DNA of 64,000 nt from Auanema rhodensis (lineage: Eukaryota; Nematoda; Chromadorea; Rhabditida; Rhabditidae), in contig OZ059894.1 in assembly GCA_964057225.1 (NCBI GenBank), positions 22,598,476-22,662,475 of the forward strand, written 5' to 3'. The notes under the pieces were generated by a model that made no database searches, was not told the DNA's origin, and saw only the letters and a program-made list of their open reading frames with translations. A program made the translations under genes and the position numbers. Positions 38,201 to 50,900 of the stretch are shown piece after piece. Each line of letters begins with the position of its first letter. Positions within the stretch are counted from its first letter, which is position 1.

Positions 38201-39587
38201 TCTCAATGTAGTATAGTGCATTCGATGCGGATTTTTAAGCTGCGTCGATCTGTGTTATCAGATTTGCGCTAGCTTAAAAATGCACCGAGATATCAACTGA
38301 TATAAGTTCACACTTATATCCTCGATTTTCACCCTGAAGAATTAATTTTTTCGTTGAATAACATTGTCCATCGTCTTTGCCTTGAAAAAAGGAATCTAAA
38401 AACATCTACTTTTTGCTAAATTATTTTGAAATTTCTCGAAAAAATTTTTGTCAAAATGTTTTTGGAAGCAATGTTGAGTGTACATGGAAACTCAACATAC
38501 ACTAATGCATCATTTTTCAAACGATCATAACTAATCTTTGTATTAAGCGTTTCTCAATGTAGTATAGTGCATTCGATGCGGATTTTTCAGCTGCGTCGAT
38601 CTGTGTTATCAGATTTACTCTAGCTTAAAAATGCACCGAGATATCAACTGATATAAGTTCACACTTATATCTTCGATTTTCACCCTGAAGAATTAATTTT
38701 TTCGTTGAATAACTTTGTCCATCGTCTTTGCCTTGAAAAAAGGAATCTAAAAACATCTACTTTTTGCTAAATTATTTTGAAATTTCTCGAAAAAATTTTT
38801 GTCAAAATGTTTTTGGAAGCAATGTTGAGTGTACATGGAAACTCAACATACACTAATGCATCATTTTTCAAACGATCATAACTAATTTTTGTATTGAGCG
38901 TTTCTCAATGTAGTATAGTGCATTCGATGCGGATTTTTAAGCTGCGTCGATCTGTGTTATCAGATTTGCGCTAGCTTAAAAATGCACCGAGATATCAACT
39001 GATATAAGTTCACACATATATCTTCGATTTTCACCCTGAAGAATTAATTTTTTCGTTGAATAACATTGTCCATCGTCTTTGCCTTGAAAAAAGGAATCTA
39101 AAAACATCTACTTTTTGCTAAATTATTTTGAAATTTCTCGAAAAAATTTTTGTCAAAATGTTTTTGGAAGCAATGTTGAGTGTACATGGAAACTCAACAT
39201 ACACTAATGCATCATTTTTCAAACGATCATAACTAATTTTTGTATTAAGCGTTTCTCAATGTAGTATAGTGCATTCGATGCGGATTTTTAAGCTGCGTCG
39301 ATCTGTGTTATCAGATTTGCGCTAGCTTAAAAATGCACCGAGATATCAACTGATATAAGTTCACACTTATATCCTCGATTTTCACCCTGAAGAATTAATT
39401 TTTTCGTTGAATAACATTGTCCATCGTCTTTGCCTTGAAAAATGGAATCTAAAAACATCTACTTTTTGCTAAATTATTTTGAAATTTTTCGAAAAAATTT
39501 TTGTCAAAATGTTTTTGGAAGCAATGTTGAGTGTACATGGAAACTCAACATACACTAATGCATCATTTTTCGAACGATCATAACTAA
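24922..39587 (+). repeat. Left arm zone III: T60/A5/C174/G184 subfamily
   Basis: The last 41 complete units of the left arm and the terminal partial unit. Diagnostic variants are A5 ('atttacgc'), T60 ('atatcttcg'), 'gaataactttg', C174 ('aaatttctcg'), G184 ('aaaaaagttttg'), G348 ('gttagcag') and, in the right half, C276 ('taatctttg') and 'cacacatat'. Higher-order blocks are clearest here: a roughly 3.45-kb block repeated 12 units away and a perfect tandem pair of 9-unit blocks. The same variants, reverse-complemented, make up the right arm. The left boundary is a judgement, set at the first A5/T60 unit. Confidence 0.75.
32293..38612 (+). repeat. Tandem pair of 9-unit blocks (2 x 3,160 bp)
   Basis: The blocks 32293-35452 and 35453-38612 abut exactly and have the same length: nine units, one of them 352 bp long. 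Matching markers at an offset of 3,160 bp are 'cacacatat' (33041/36201 and 34797/37957), the 352-bp 'aaaaaacgaatc' unit (33820/36980) and 'tttactctag' (34401/37561). Differences gather in the ninth unit (C276, T306, G348 and 'ttttcag') and at position 5 of the first. The unit at 38613 repeats the 'tttactctag' type again three units after 37560. Confidence 0.87.
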
Positions 39588-39623
39588 AAAAAATGGAATC
39601 TAAAAACATCTACTTTTCGCTAA
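39588..39623 (+). other. Inversion (fold-back) junction with displaced fragment
   Basis: The forward array stops after unit position 273 ('cgatcataactaa', ending at 39587). A run of A then joins it to a forward fragment of unit positions about 122-158 ('aatggaatc' through 'cttttcgctaa', ending at 39623). Without any foreign sequence the strand then switches: 'aagacgatgg' from 39622 is the reverse complement of unit positions 116 to 107. Two bases, AA at 39622-39623, fit both sides, so the joint has 2-bp microhomology; the first joint also lies in an A-run. Symmetric pairing of the arms starts at position 116 on each side (39430 and 39622), leaving an unpaired spacer of about 190 bp. It could be a real rearrangement or a fold-back assembly artefact. 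Confidence 0.93.
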
Positions 39624-41999
39624 GACGATGGACAATGTTATTCAACGAAAAAATTAATTCTTCAGGGTGAAAATCGAGGATATAAGTGTGAACTTATATC
39701 AGTTGATATCTCGGTGCATTTTTAAGCTAGCGCAAATCTGATAACACAGATCGACGCAGCTTAAAAATCCGCATCGAATGCACTATACTACATTGAGAAA
39801 CGCTTAATACAAAAATTAGTTATGATCGTTTGAAAAATGATGCATTAGTGTATGTTGAGTTTCCATGTACACTCAACATTGCTTCCAAAAACATTTTGAC
39901 AAAAATTTTTTCGAAAAATTTCAGAATAATTTAGCAAAAAGTAGATGTTTTTAGATTCCATTTTTCAAGGCAAAGACGATGGACAATGTTATTCAACGAA
40001 AAAATTAATTCTTCAGGGTGAAAATCGAGGATATAAGTGTGAACTTATATCAGTTGATATCTCGGTGCATTTTTAAGCTAGCGCAAATCTGATAACACAG
40101 ATCGACGCAGCTTAAAAATCCGCATCGAATGCATTATACTACATTGAGAAACGCTTAATACAAAAATTAGTTATGATCGTTTGAAAAATGATGCATTAGT
40201 GTATGTTGAGTTTCCATGTACACTCAACATTGCTTCCAAAAACATTTTGACAAAAATTTTTTCGAGAAATTTCAAAATAATTTAGCAAAAAGTAGATGTT
40301 TTTAGATTCCTTTTTTCAAGGCAAAGACGATGGACAATGTTATTCAACGAAAAAATTAATTCTTCAGGGTGAAAATCGAAGATATAAGTGTGAACTTATA
40401 TCAGTTGATATCTCGGTGCATTTTTAAGCTAGCGCAAATCTGATAACACAGATCGACGCAGCTTAAAAATCCGCATCGAATGCACTATACTACATTGAGA
40501 AACGCTTAATACAAAAATTAGTTATGATCGTTTGAAAAATGATGCATTAGTGTATGTTGAGTTTCCATGTACACTCAACATTGCTTCCAAAAACATTTTG
40601 ACAAAAATTTTTTCGAGAAATTTCAAAATAATTTAGCAAAAAGTAGATGTTTTTAGATTCCTTTTTTCAAGGCAAAGACGATGGACAAAGTTATTCAACG
40701 AAAAAATTAATTCTTCAGGGTGAAAATCGAAGATATAAGTGTGAACTTATATCAGTTGATATCTCGGTGCATTTTTAAGCTAGCGTAAATCTGATAATAC
40801 AGATCGACGCAGCTTAAAAATCCGCATCGAATGCACTATACTACATTGAGAAAAGCTTAATACAAAAATTAGTTATGATCGTTTGAAAAATGATGCATTA
40901 GTGTATGTTGAGTTTCCATGTACACTCAACATTGCTTCCAAAAACATTTTGACAAAAATTTTTTCGAAAAATTTCAAAATAATTTAGCAAAAAGTAGATG
41001 TTTTTAGATTCCATTTTTCAAGGCAAAGACGATGGACAATGTTATTCAACGAAAAAATTAATTCTTCAGGGTGAAAATCGAGGATATAAGTGTGAACTTA
41101 TATCAGTTGATATCTCGGTGCATTTTTAAGCTAGCGCAAATCTGATAACACAGATCGACGCAGCTTAAAAATCCGCATCGAATGCACTATACTACATTGA
41201 GAAACGCTTAATACAAAAATTAGTTATGATCGTTTGAAAAATGATGCATTAGTGTATGTTGAGTTTCCATGTACACTCAACATTGCTTCCAAAAACATTT
41301 TGACAAAAATTTTTTCGAGAAATTTCAAAATAATTTAGCAAAAAGTAGATGTTTTTAGATTCCTTTTTTCAAGGCAAAGACGATGGACAATGTTATTCAA
41401 CGAAAAAATTAATTCTTCAGGGTGAAAATCGAAGATATAAGTGTGAACTTATATCAGTTGATATCTCGGTGCATTTTTAAGCTAGCGCAAATCTGATAAC
41501 ACAGATCGACGCAGCTTAAAAATCCGCATCGAATGCACTATACTACATTGAGAAACGCTTAATACAAAAATTAGTTATGATCGTTTGAAAAATGATGCAT
41601 TAGTGTATGTTGAGTTTCCATGTACACTCAACATTGCTTCCAAAAACATTTTGACAAAAATTTTTTCGAGAAATTTCAAAATAATTTAGCAAAAAGTAGA
41701 TGTTTTTAGATTCTTTTTTTCAAGGCAAAGACGATGGACAATGTTATTCAACGAAAAAATTAATTCTTCAGGGTGAAAATCGAAGATAGAAGTGTGAACT
41801 TATATCAGTTGATATCTCGGTGCATTTTTAAGCTAGCGTAAATCTGATAACACAGATCGACGCAGCTTAAAAATCCGCATCGAATGCAATATACTACATT
41901 GAGAAACGCTTAATACAAAAATTAGTTATGATCGTTTGAAAAATGATGCATTAGTGTATGTTGAGTTTCCATGTACACTCAACATTGCTTCCAAAAACA

Positions 42000-44900
42000 T
42001 TTTGACAAAAATTTTTTCGAGAAATTTCAAAATAATTTAGCAAAAAGTAGATGTTTTTAGATTCCTTTTTTCAAGGCAAAGACGATGGACAATGTTATTC
42101 AACGAAAAAATTAATTCTTCAGGGTGAAAATCGAAGATAGAAGTGTGAACTTATATCAGTTGATATCTCGGTGCATTTTTAAGCTAGCGTAAATCTGATA
42201 ACACAGATCGACGCAGCTTAAAAATCCGCATCGAATGCAATATACTACATTGAGAAACGCTTAATACAAAAATTAGTTATGATCGTTTGAAAAATGATGC
42301 ATTAGTGTATGTTGAGTTTCCATGTACACTCAACATTGCTTCCAAAAACATTTTGACAAAAATTTTTTCGAGAAATTTCAAAATAATTTAGCAAAAAGTA
42401 GATGTTTTTAGATTCCTTTTTTCAAGGCAAAGACGATGGACAATGTTATTCAACGAAAAAATTAATTCTTCAGGGTGAAAATCGAGGATATAAGTGTGAA
42501 CTTATATCAGTTGATATCTCGGTGCATTTTTAAGCTAGCGCAAATCTGCTAACACAGATCGACGCAGCTTAAAAATCCGTATCAAATGCACTATACTACA
42601 TTGAGAAACGCTTAATACAAAAATTAGTTATGATCGTTTGAAAAATGATGCATTAGTGTATGTTGAGTTTCCATGTACACTCAACATTGCTTCCAAAAAC
42701 ATTTTGACAAAACTTTTTTCGAAAAATTTCAGAATAATTTAGCAAAAAGTAGATGTTTTAAGATTCCTTTTCTCAAGGCAAAGACGATGGTCAATGTTAT
42801 TCAACGAAAAAATCAATTCTTCAGGGTGAAAATCGAGGATATAAGTGTGAACTTATATCAGTTGATATCTCGGTGCATTTTTAAGCTAGCGCAAATCTGA
42901 TAACACAGATCGACGCAGCTTAAAAATCCGCATCGAATGCACTATACTACATTGAGAAACGCTTAATACAAAAATTAGTTATGATCGTTTGAAAAATGAT
43001 GCATTAGTGTATGTTGAGTTTCCATGTACACTCAACATTGCTTCCAAAAACATTTTGACAAAAATTTTTTCGAAAAATTTCAGAATAATTTAGCAAAAAG
43101 TAGATGTTTTTAGATTCCATTTTTCAAGGCAAAGACGATGGACAATGTTATTCAACGAAAAAATTAATTCTTCAGGGTGAAAATCGAGGATATAAGTGTG
43201 AACTTATATCAGTTGATATCTCGGTGCATTTTTAAGCTAGCGCAAATCTGATAACACAGATCGACGCAGCTTAAAAATCCGCATCGAATGCACTATACTA
43301 CATTGAAAAACGCTTAATACAAAAATTAGTTATGATCGTTCGAAAAATGATGCATTAGTGTATGTTGAGTTTCCATGTACACTCAACATTGCTTCCAAAA
43401 ACATTTTGACAAAAATTTTTTCGAAAAATTTCAAAATAATTTAGCAAAAAGTAGATGTTTTTAGATTCCATTTTTCAAGGCAAAGACGATGGACAATGTT
43501 ATTCAACGAAAAAATTAATTCTTCAGGGTGAAAATCGAGGATATAAGTGTGAACTTATATCAGTTGATATCTCGGTGCATTTTTAAGCTAGCGCAAATCT
43601 GATAACACAGATCGACGCAGCTTAAAAATCCGCATCGAATGCACTATACTACATTGAGAAACGCTTAATACAAAAATTAGTTATGATCGTTTGAAAAATG
43701 ATGCATTAGTGTATGTTGAGTTTCCATGTGCACTCAACATTGCTTCCAAAAACATTTTGACAAAAATTTTTTCGAGAAATTTCAAAATAATTTAGCAAAA
43801 AGTAGATGTTTTTAGATTCCTTTTTTCAAGGCAAAGACGATGGACAATGTTATTCAACGAAAAAATTAATTCTTCAGGGTGAAAATCGAAGATATAAGTG
43901 TGAACTTATATCAGTTGATATCTCGGTGCATTTTTAAGCTAGCGCAAATCTGATAACACAGATCGACGCAGCTTAAAAATCCGCATCGAATGCAATATAC
44001 TACATTGAGAAACGCTTAATACAAAAATTAGTTATGATCGTTTGAAAAATGATGCATTAGTGTATGTTGAGTTTCCATGTACACTCAACATTGCTTCCAA
44101 AAACATTTTGACAAAAATTTTTTCGAGAAATTTCAAAATAATTTAGCAAAAAGTAGATGTTTTTAGATTCCTTTTTTCAAGGCAAAGACGATGGACAATG
44201 TTATTCAACGAAAAAATTAATTCTTCAGGGTGAAAATCGAGGATATAAGTGTGAACTTATATCAGTTGATATCTCGGTGCATTTTTAAGCTAGCGCAAAT
44301 CTGCTAACACAGATCGACGCAGCTTAAAAATCCGCATCGAATGCACTATACTACATTGAGAAACGCTTAATACAAAAATTAGTTATGATCGTTTGAAAAA
44401 TGATGCATTAGTGTATGTTGAGTTTCCATGTACACTCAACATTGCTTCCAAAAACATTTTGACAAAAATTTTTTCGATAAATTTCAGAATAATTTAGCAA
44501 AAAGTAGATGTTTTTAGATTCCATTTTTCAAGGCAAAGACGATGGACAATGTTATTCAACGAAAAAATTAATTCTTCAGGGTGAAAATCGAGGATATAAG
44601 TGTGAACTTATATCAGTTGATATCTCGGTGCATTTTTAAGCTAGCGCAAATCTGCTAACACAGATCGACGCAGCTTAAAAATCCGCATCGAATGCACTAT
44701 ACTACATTGAGAAACGCTTAATACAAAAATTAGTTATGATCGTTTGAAAAATGATGCATTAGTGTATGTTGAGTTTCCATGTACACTCAACATTGCTTCC
44801 AAAAACATTTTGACAAAAATTTTTTCGATAAATTTCAGAATAATTTAGCAAAAAGTAGATGTTTTTAGATTCCATTTTTCAAGGCAAAGACGATGGACAA

Positions 44901-47900
44901 TGTTATTCAACGAAAAAATTAATTCTTCAGGGTGAAAATCGAGGATATAAGTGTGAACTTATATCAGTTGATATCTCGGTGCATTTTTAAGCTAGCGCAA
45001 ATCTGATAACACAGATCGACGTAGCTTAAAAATCCGCATCGAATGCACTATACTACATTGAAAAACGCTTAATACAAAAATTAGTTATGATCGTTCGAAA
45101 AATGATGCATTAGTGTATGTTGAGTTTCCATGTACACTCAACATTGCTTCCAAAAACATTTTGACAAAAATTTTTTCGAAAAATTTCAAAATAATATAGC
45201 AAAAAGTAGATGTTTTTAGATTCCATTTTTCAAGGCAAAGACGATGGACAATGTTATTCAACGAAAAAATTAATTCTTCAGGGTGAAAATCGAGGATATA
45301 AGTGTGAACTTATATCAGTTGATATCTCGGTGCATTTTTAAGCTAGCGCAAATCTGATAACACAGATCGACGCAGCTTAAAAATTCGCATCGAATGCACT
45401 ATACTACATTGAGAAACGCTTAATACAAAAATTAGTTATGATCGTTTGAAAAATGATGCATTAGTGTATGTTGAGTTTCCATGTACACTCAACATTGCTT
45501 CCAAAAACATTTTGACAAAAATTTTTTCGAGAAATTTCAGAATAATTTAGCAAAAAGTAGATGTTTTTAGATTCCTTTTTTCAAGGCAAAGACGATGGAC
45601 AATGTTATTCAACGAAAAAATTAATTCTTCAGGGTGAAAATCGAAGATATAAGTGTGAACTTATATCAGTTGATATCTCGGTGCATTTTTAAGCTAGCGC
45701 AAATCTGATAACACAGATCGACGCAGCTTAAAAATCCGCATCGAATGCACTATACTACATTGAGAAACGCTTAATACAAAAATTAGTTATGATCGTTTGA
45801 AAAATGATGCATTAGTGTATGTTGAGTTTCCATGTACACTCAACATTGCTTCCAAAAACATTTTGACAAAAATTTTTTCGAGAAATTTCAAAAAAATTTA
45901 GCAAAAAGTAGATGTTTTTAGATTCCATTTTTCAAGGCAAAGACGATGGACAATGTTATTCAACGAAAAAATTAATTCTTCAGGGTGAAAATCGAGGATA
46001 TAAGTGTGAACTTATATCAGTTGATATCTCGGTGCATTTTTAAGCTAGCGCAAATCTGATAACACAGATCGACGCAGCTTAAAAATTCGCATCGAATGCA
46101 CTATACTACATTGAGAAACGCTTAATACAAAAATTAGTTATGATCGTTTGAAAAATGATGCATTAGTGTATGTTGAGTTTCCATGTACACTCAACATTGC
46201 TTCCAAAAACATTTTGACAAAAATTTTTTCGAGAAATTTCAGAATAATTTAGCAAAAAGTAGATGTTTTTAGATTCCTTTTTTCAAGGCAAAGACGATGG
46301 ACAATGTTATTCAACGAAAAAATTAATTCTTCAGGGTGAAAATCGAAGATATAAGTGTGAACTTATATCAGTTGATATCTCGGTGCATTTTTAAGCTAGC
46401 GCAAATCTGATAACACAGATCGACGCAGCTTAAAAATCCGCATCGAATGCACTATACTACATTGAGAAACGCTTAATACAAAAATTAGTTATGATCGTTT
46501 GAAAAATGATGCATTAGTGTATGTTGAGTTTCCATGTACACTCAACATTGCTTCCAAAAACATTTTGACAAAAATTTTTTCGAGAAATTTCAAAAAAATT
46601 TAGCAAAAAGTAGATGTTTTTAGATTCCTTTTTTCAAGGCAAAGACGATGGACAATGTTATTCAACGAAAAAATTAATTCTTCAGGGTGAAAATCGAAGA
46701 TATAAGTGTGAACTTATATCAGTTGATATCTCGGTGCATTTTTAAGCTAGCGCAAATCTGATAACACAGATCGACGCAGCTTAAAAATCCGCATCGAATG
46801 CACTATACTACATTGAGAAACGCTTAATACAAAAATTAGTTATGATCGTTTGAAAAATGATGCATTAGTGTATGTTGAGTTTCCATGTACACTCAACATT
46901 GCTTCCAAAAACATTTTGACAAAAATTTTTTCGAGAAATTTCAAAATAATTTAGCAAAAAGTAGATGTTTTTAGATTCCTTTTTTCAAGGCAAAGACGAT
47001 GGACAATGTTATTCAACGAAAAAATTAATTCTTCAGGGTGAAAATCGAAGATATAAGTGTGAACTTATATCAGTTGATATCTCGGTGCATTTTTAAGCTA
47101 GCGTAAATCTGATAACACAGATCGACGCAGCTTAAAAATCCGCATCGAATGCAATATACTACATTGAGAAACGCTTAATACAAAAATTAGTTATGATCGT
47201 TTGAAAAATGATGCATTAGTGTATGTTGAGTTTCCATGTACACTCAACATTGCTTCCAAAAACATTTTGACAAAAATTTTTTCGAGAAATTTCAAAATAA
47301 TTTAGCAAAAAGTAGATGTTTTTAGATTCCTTTTTTCAAGGCAAAGACGATGGACAATGTTATTCAACGAAAAAATTAATTCTTCAGGGTGAAAATCGAA
47401 GATATAAGTGTGAACTTATATCAGTTGATATCTCGGTGCATTTTTAAGCTAGCGCAAATCTGCTAACACAGATCGACGCAGCTTAAAAATCCGCATCGAA
47501 TGCAATATACTACATTGAGAAACGCTTAATACAAAAATTAGTTATGATCGTTTGAAAAATGATGCATTAGTGTATGTTGAGTTTCCATGTACACTCAACA
47601 TTGCTTCCAAAAACATTTTGACAAAACTTTTTTCGAAAAATTTCAGAATAATTTAGCAAAAAGTAGATGTTTTTAGATTCCTTTTTTCAAGGCAAAAACG
47701 ATGGACAATGTTATTCAACGAAAAAATTAATTCTTCAGGGTGAAAATCGAGGATATAAGTGTGAACTTATATCAGTTGATATCTCGGTGCATTTTTAAGC
47801 TAGCGCAAATCTGCTAACACAGATCGACGCAGCTTAAAAATCCGCATCGAATGCACTATACTACATTGAGAAACGCTTAATACAAAAATTAGTTATGATC

Positions 47901-50900
47901 GTTTGAAAAATGATGCATTAGTGTATGTTGAGTTTCCATGTACACTCAACATTGCTTCCAAAAACATTTTGACAAAAATTTTTTCGAGAAATTTCAAAAT
48001 AATTTAGCAAAAAGTAGATGTTTTTAGATTCCTTTTTTCAAGGCAAAGACGATGGACAATGTTATTCAACGAAAAAATTAATTCTTCAGGGTGAAAATCG
48101 AAGATATAAGTGTGAACTTATATCAGTTGATATCTCGGTGCATTTTTAAGCTAGCGCAAATCTGATAACACAGATCGACGCAGCTTAAAAATCCGCATCG
48201 AATGCAATATACTACATTGAGAAACGCTTAATACAAAAATTAGTTATGATCGTTTGAAAAATGATGCATTAGTGTATGTTGAGTTTCCATGTACACTCAA
48301 CATTGCTTCCAAAAACATTTTGACAAAAATTTTTTCGAGAAATTTCAAAATAATTTAGCAAAAAGTAGATGTTTTTAGATTCCTTTTTTCAAGGCAAAGA
48401 CGATGGACAATGTTATTCAACGAAAAAATTAATTCTTCAGGGTGAAAATCGAGGATATAAGTGTGAACTTATATCAGTTGATATCTCGGTGCATTTTTAA
48501 GCTAGCGCAAATCTGCTAACACAGATCGACGCAGCTTAAAAATCCGCATCGAATGCACTATACTACATTGAGAAACGCTTAATACAAAAATTAGTTATGA
48601 TCGTTTGAAAAATGATGCATTAGTGTATGTTGAGTTTCCATGTACACTCAACATTGCTTCCAAAAACATTTTGACAAAAATTTTTTCGAGAAATTTCAAA
48701 ATAATTTAGCAAAAAGTAGATGTTTTTAGATTCCTTTTTTCAAGGCAAAGACGATGGACAATGTTATTCAACGAAAAAATTAATTCTTCAGGGTGAAAAT
48801 CGAAGATATAAGTGTGAACTTATATCAGTTGATATCTCGGTGCATTTTTAAGCTAGCGCAAATCTGATAACACAGATCGACGCAGCTTAAAAATCCGCAT
48901 CGAATGCACTATACTACATTGAGAAACGCTTAATACAAAAATTAGTTATGATCGTTTGAAAAATGATGCATTAGTGTATGTTGAGTTTCCATGTACACTC
49001 AACATTGCTTCCAAAAACATTTTGACAAAAATTTTTTCGAGAAATTTCAAAATAATTTAGCAAAAAGTAGATGTTTTTAGATTCCTTTTTTCAAGGCAAA
49101 GACGATGGACAATGTTATTCAACGAAAAAATTAATTCTTCAGGGTGAAAATCGAAGATATAAGTGTGAACTTATATCAGTTGATATCTCGGTGCATTTTT
49201 AAGCTAGCGTAAATCTGATAACACAGATCGACGCAGCTTAAAAATCCGCATCGAATGCAATATACTACATTGAGAAACGCTTAATACAAAAATTAGTTAT
49301 GATCGTTTGAAAAATGATGCATTAGTGTATGTTGAGTTTCCATGTACACTCAACATTGCTTCCAAAAACATTTTGACAAAAATTTTTTCGAGAAATTTCA
49401 AAATAATTTAGCAAAAAGTAGATGTTTTTAGATTCCTTTTTTCAAGGCAAAGACGATGGACAATGTTATTCAACGAAAAAATTAATTCTTCAGGGTGAAA
49501 ATCGAAGATATAAGTGTGAACTTATATCAGTTGATATCTCGGTGCATTTTTAAGCTAGCGCAAATCTGCTAACACAGATCGACGCAGCTTAAAAATCCGC
49601 ATCGAATGCAATATACTACATTGAGAAACGCTTAATACAAAAATTAGTTATGATCGTTTGAAAAATGATGCATTAGTGTATGTTGAGTTTCCATGTACAC
49701 TCAACATTGCTTCCAAAAACATTTTGACAAAACTTTTTTCGAAAAATTTCAGAATAATTTAGCAAAAAGTAGATGTTTTTAGATTCCTTTTTTCAAGGCA
49801 AAGACGATGGACAATGTTATTCAACGAAAAAATTAATTCTTCAGGGTGAAAATCGAGGATATAAGTGTGAACTTATATCAGTTGATATCTCGGTGCATTT
49901 TTAAGCTAGCGCAAATCTGCTAACACAGATCGACGCAGCTTAAAAATCCGCATCGAATGCACTATACTACATTGAGAAACGCTTAATACAAAAATTAGTT
50001 ATGATCGTTTGAAAAATGATGCATTAGTGTATGTTGAGTTTCCATGTACACTCAACATTGCTTCCAAAAACATTTTGACAAAACTTTTTTCGAAAAATTT
50101 CAGAATAATTTAGCAAAAAGTAGATGTTTTTAGATTCCTTTTTTCAAGGCAAAGACGATGGTCAATGTTATTCAACGAAAAAATCAATTCTTCAGGGTGA
50201 AAATCGAGGATATAAGTGTGAACTTATATCAGTTGATATCTCGGTGCATTTTTAAGCTAGCGCAAATCTGATAACACAGATCGACGCAGCTTAAAAATCC
50301 GCATCGAATGCACTATACTACATTGAAAAACGCTTAATACAAAAATTAGTTATGATCGTTCGAAAAATGATGCATTAGTGTATGTTGAGTTTCCATGTAC
50401 ACTCAACATTGCTTCCAAAAACATTTTGACAAAAATTTTTTCGAAAAATTTCAAAATAATTTAGCAAAAAGTAGATGTTTTTAGATTCCATTTTTCAAGG
50501 CAAAGACGATGGACAATGTTATTCAACGAAAAAATTAATTCTTCAGGGTGAAAATCGAGGATATAAGTGTGAACTTATATCAGTTGATATCTCGGTGCAT
50601 TTTTAAGCTAGCGCAAATCTGATAACACAGATCGACGCAGCTTAAAAATCCGCATCGAATGCATTATACTACATTGAGAAACGCTTAATACAAAAATTAG
50701 TTATGATCGTTTGAAAAATGATGCATTAGTGTATGTTGAGTTTCCATGTACACTCAACATTGCTTCCAAAAACATTTTGACAAAAATTTTTTCGAGAAAT
50801 TTCAAAATAATTTAGCAAAAAGTAGATGTTTTTAGATTCCTTTTTTCAAGGCAAAGACGATGGACAATGTTATTCAACGAAAAAATTAATTCTTCAGAGT

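Larger units (their letters stand above)
1..39587 (+). repeat. 351-bp satellite array, left arm (forward orientation)
   Basis: Head-to-tail tandem array of 112 complete units, followed by the first 273 bp of a 113th unit (39315-39587). Unit starts ('atttgcgc' or a one-base variant) fall every 351 bp: 1, 352, 703, 1054 and so on, with position 12637 being exactly 36 units on. Only six one-base length changes occur in the arm: two units of 350 bp (16498, 18252) and four of 352 bp (21761, 23868, 33697, 36857), a net gain of 2 bp. Monomer 1 has 31.9% G+C. Stops occur in every frame and no coding potential is visible. The array enters the window at its left edge, so its true start is not seen. The role is unknown; satellite arrays of this kind usually form constitutive heterochromatin near centromeres, which is inference here. 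Confidence 0.98.

Noticed and set aside
42673-42900. 75-codon open reading frame on the plus strand
   Set aside because: It is satellite sequence. The usual unit has TAG at codon 30; here T to A at 42760 makes it AAG and opens the frame by chance. There is no start context, no recognisable domain and no conservation of the frame in other units.
43330-43350. 'gttcgaaaaatg' resembling a Pol III B box or tRNA T-loop
   Set aside because: It lacks the flanking GG and CC of the box, has no A box at a suitable distance, and is a one-base variant of 'gtttgaaaaatg' in most units.
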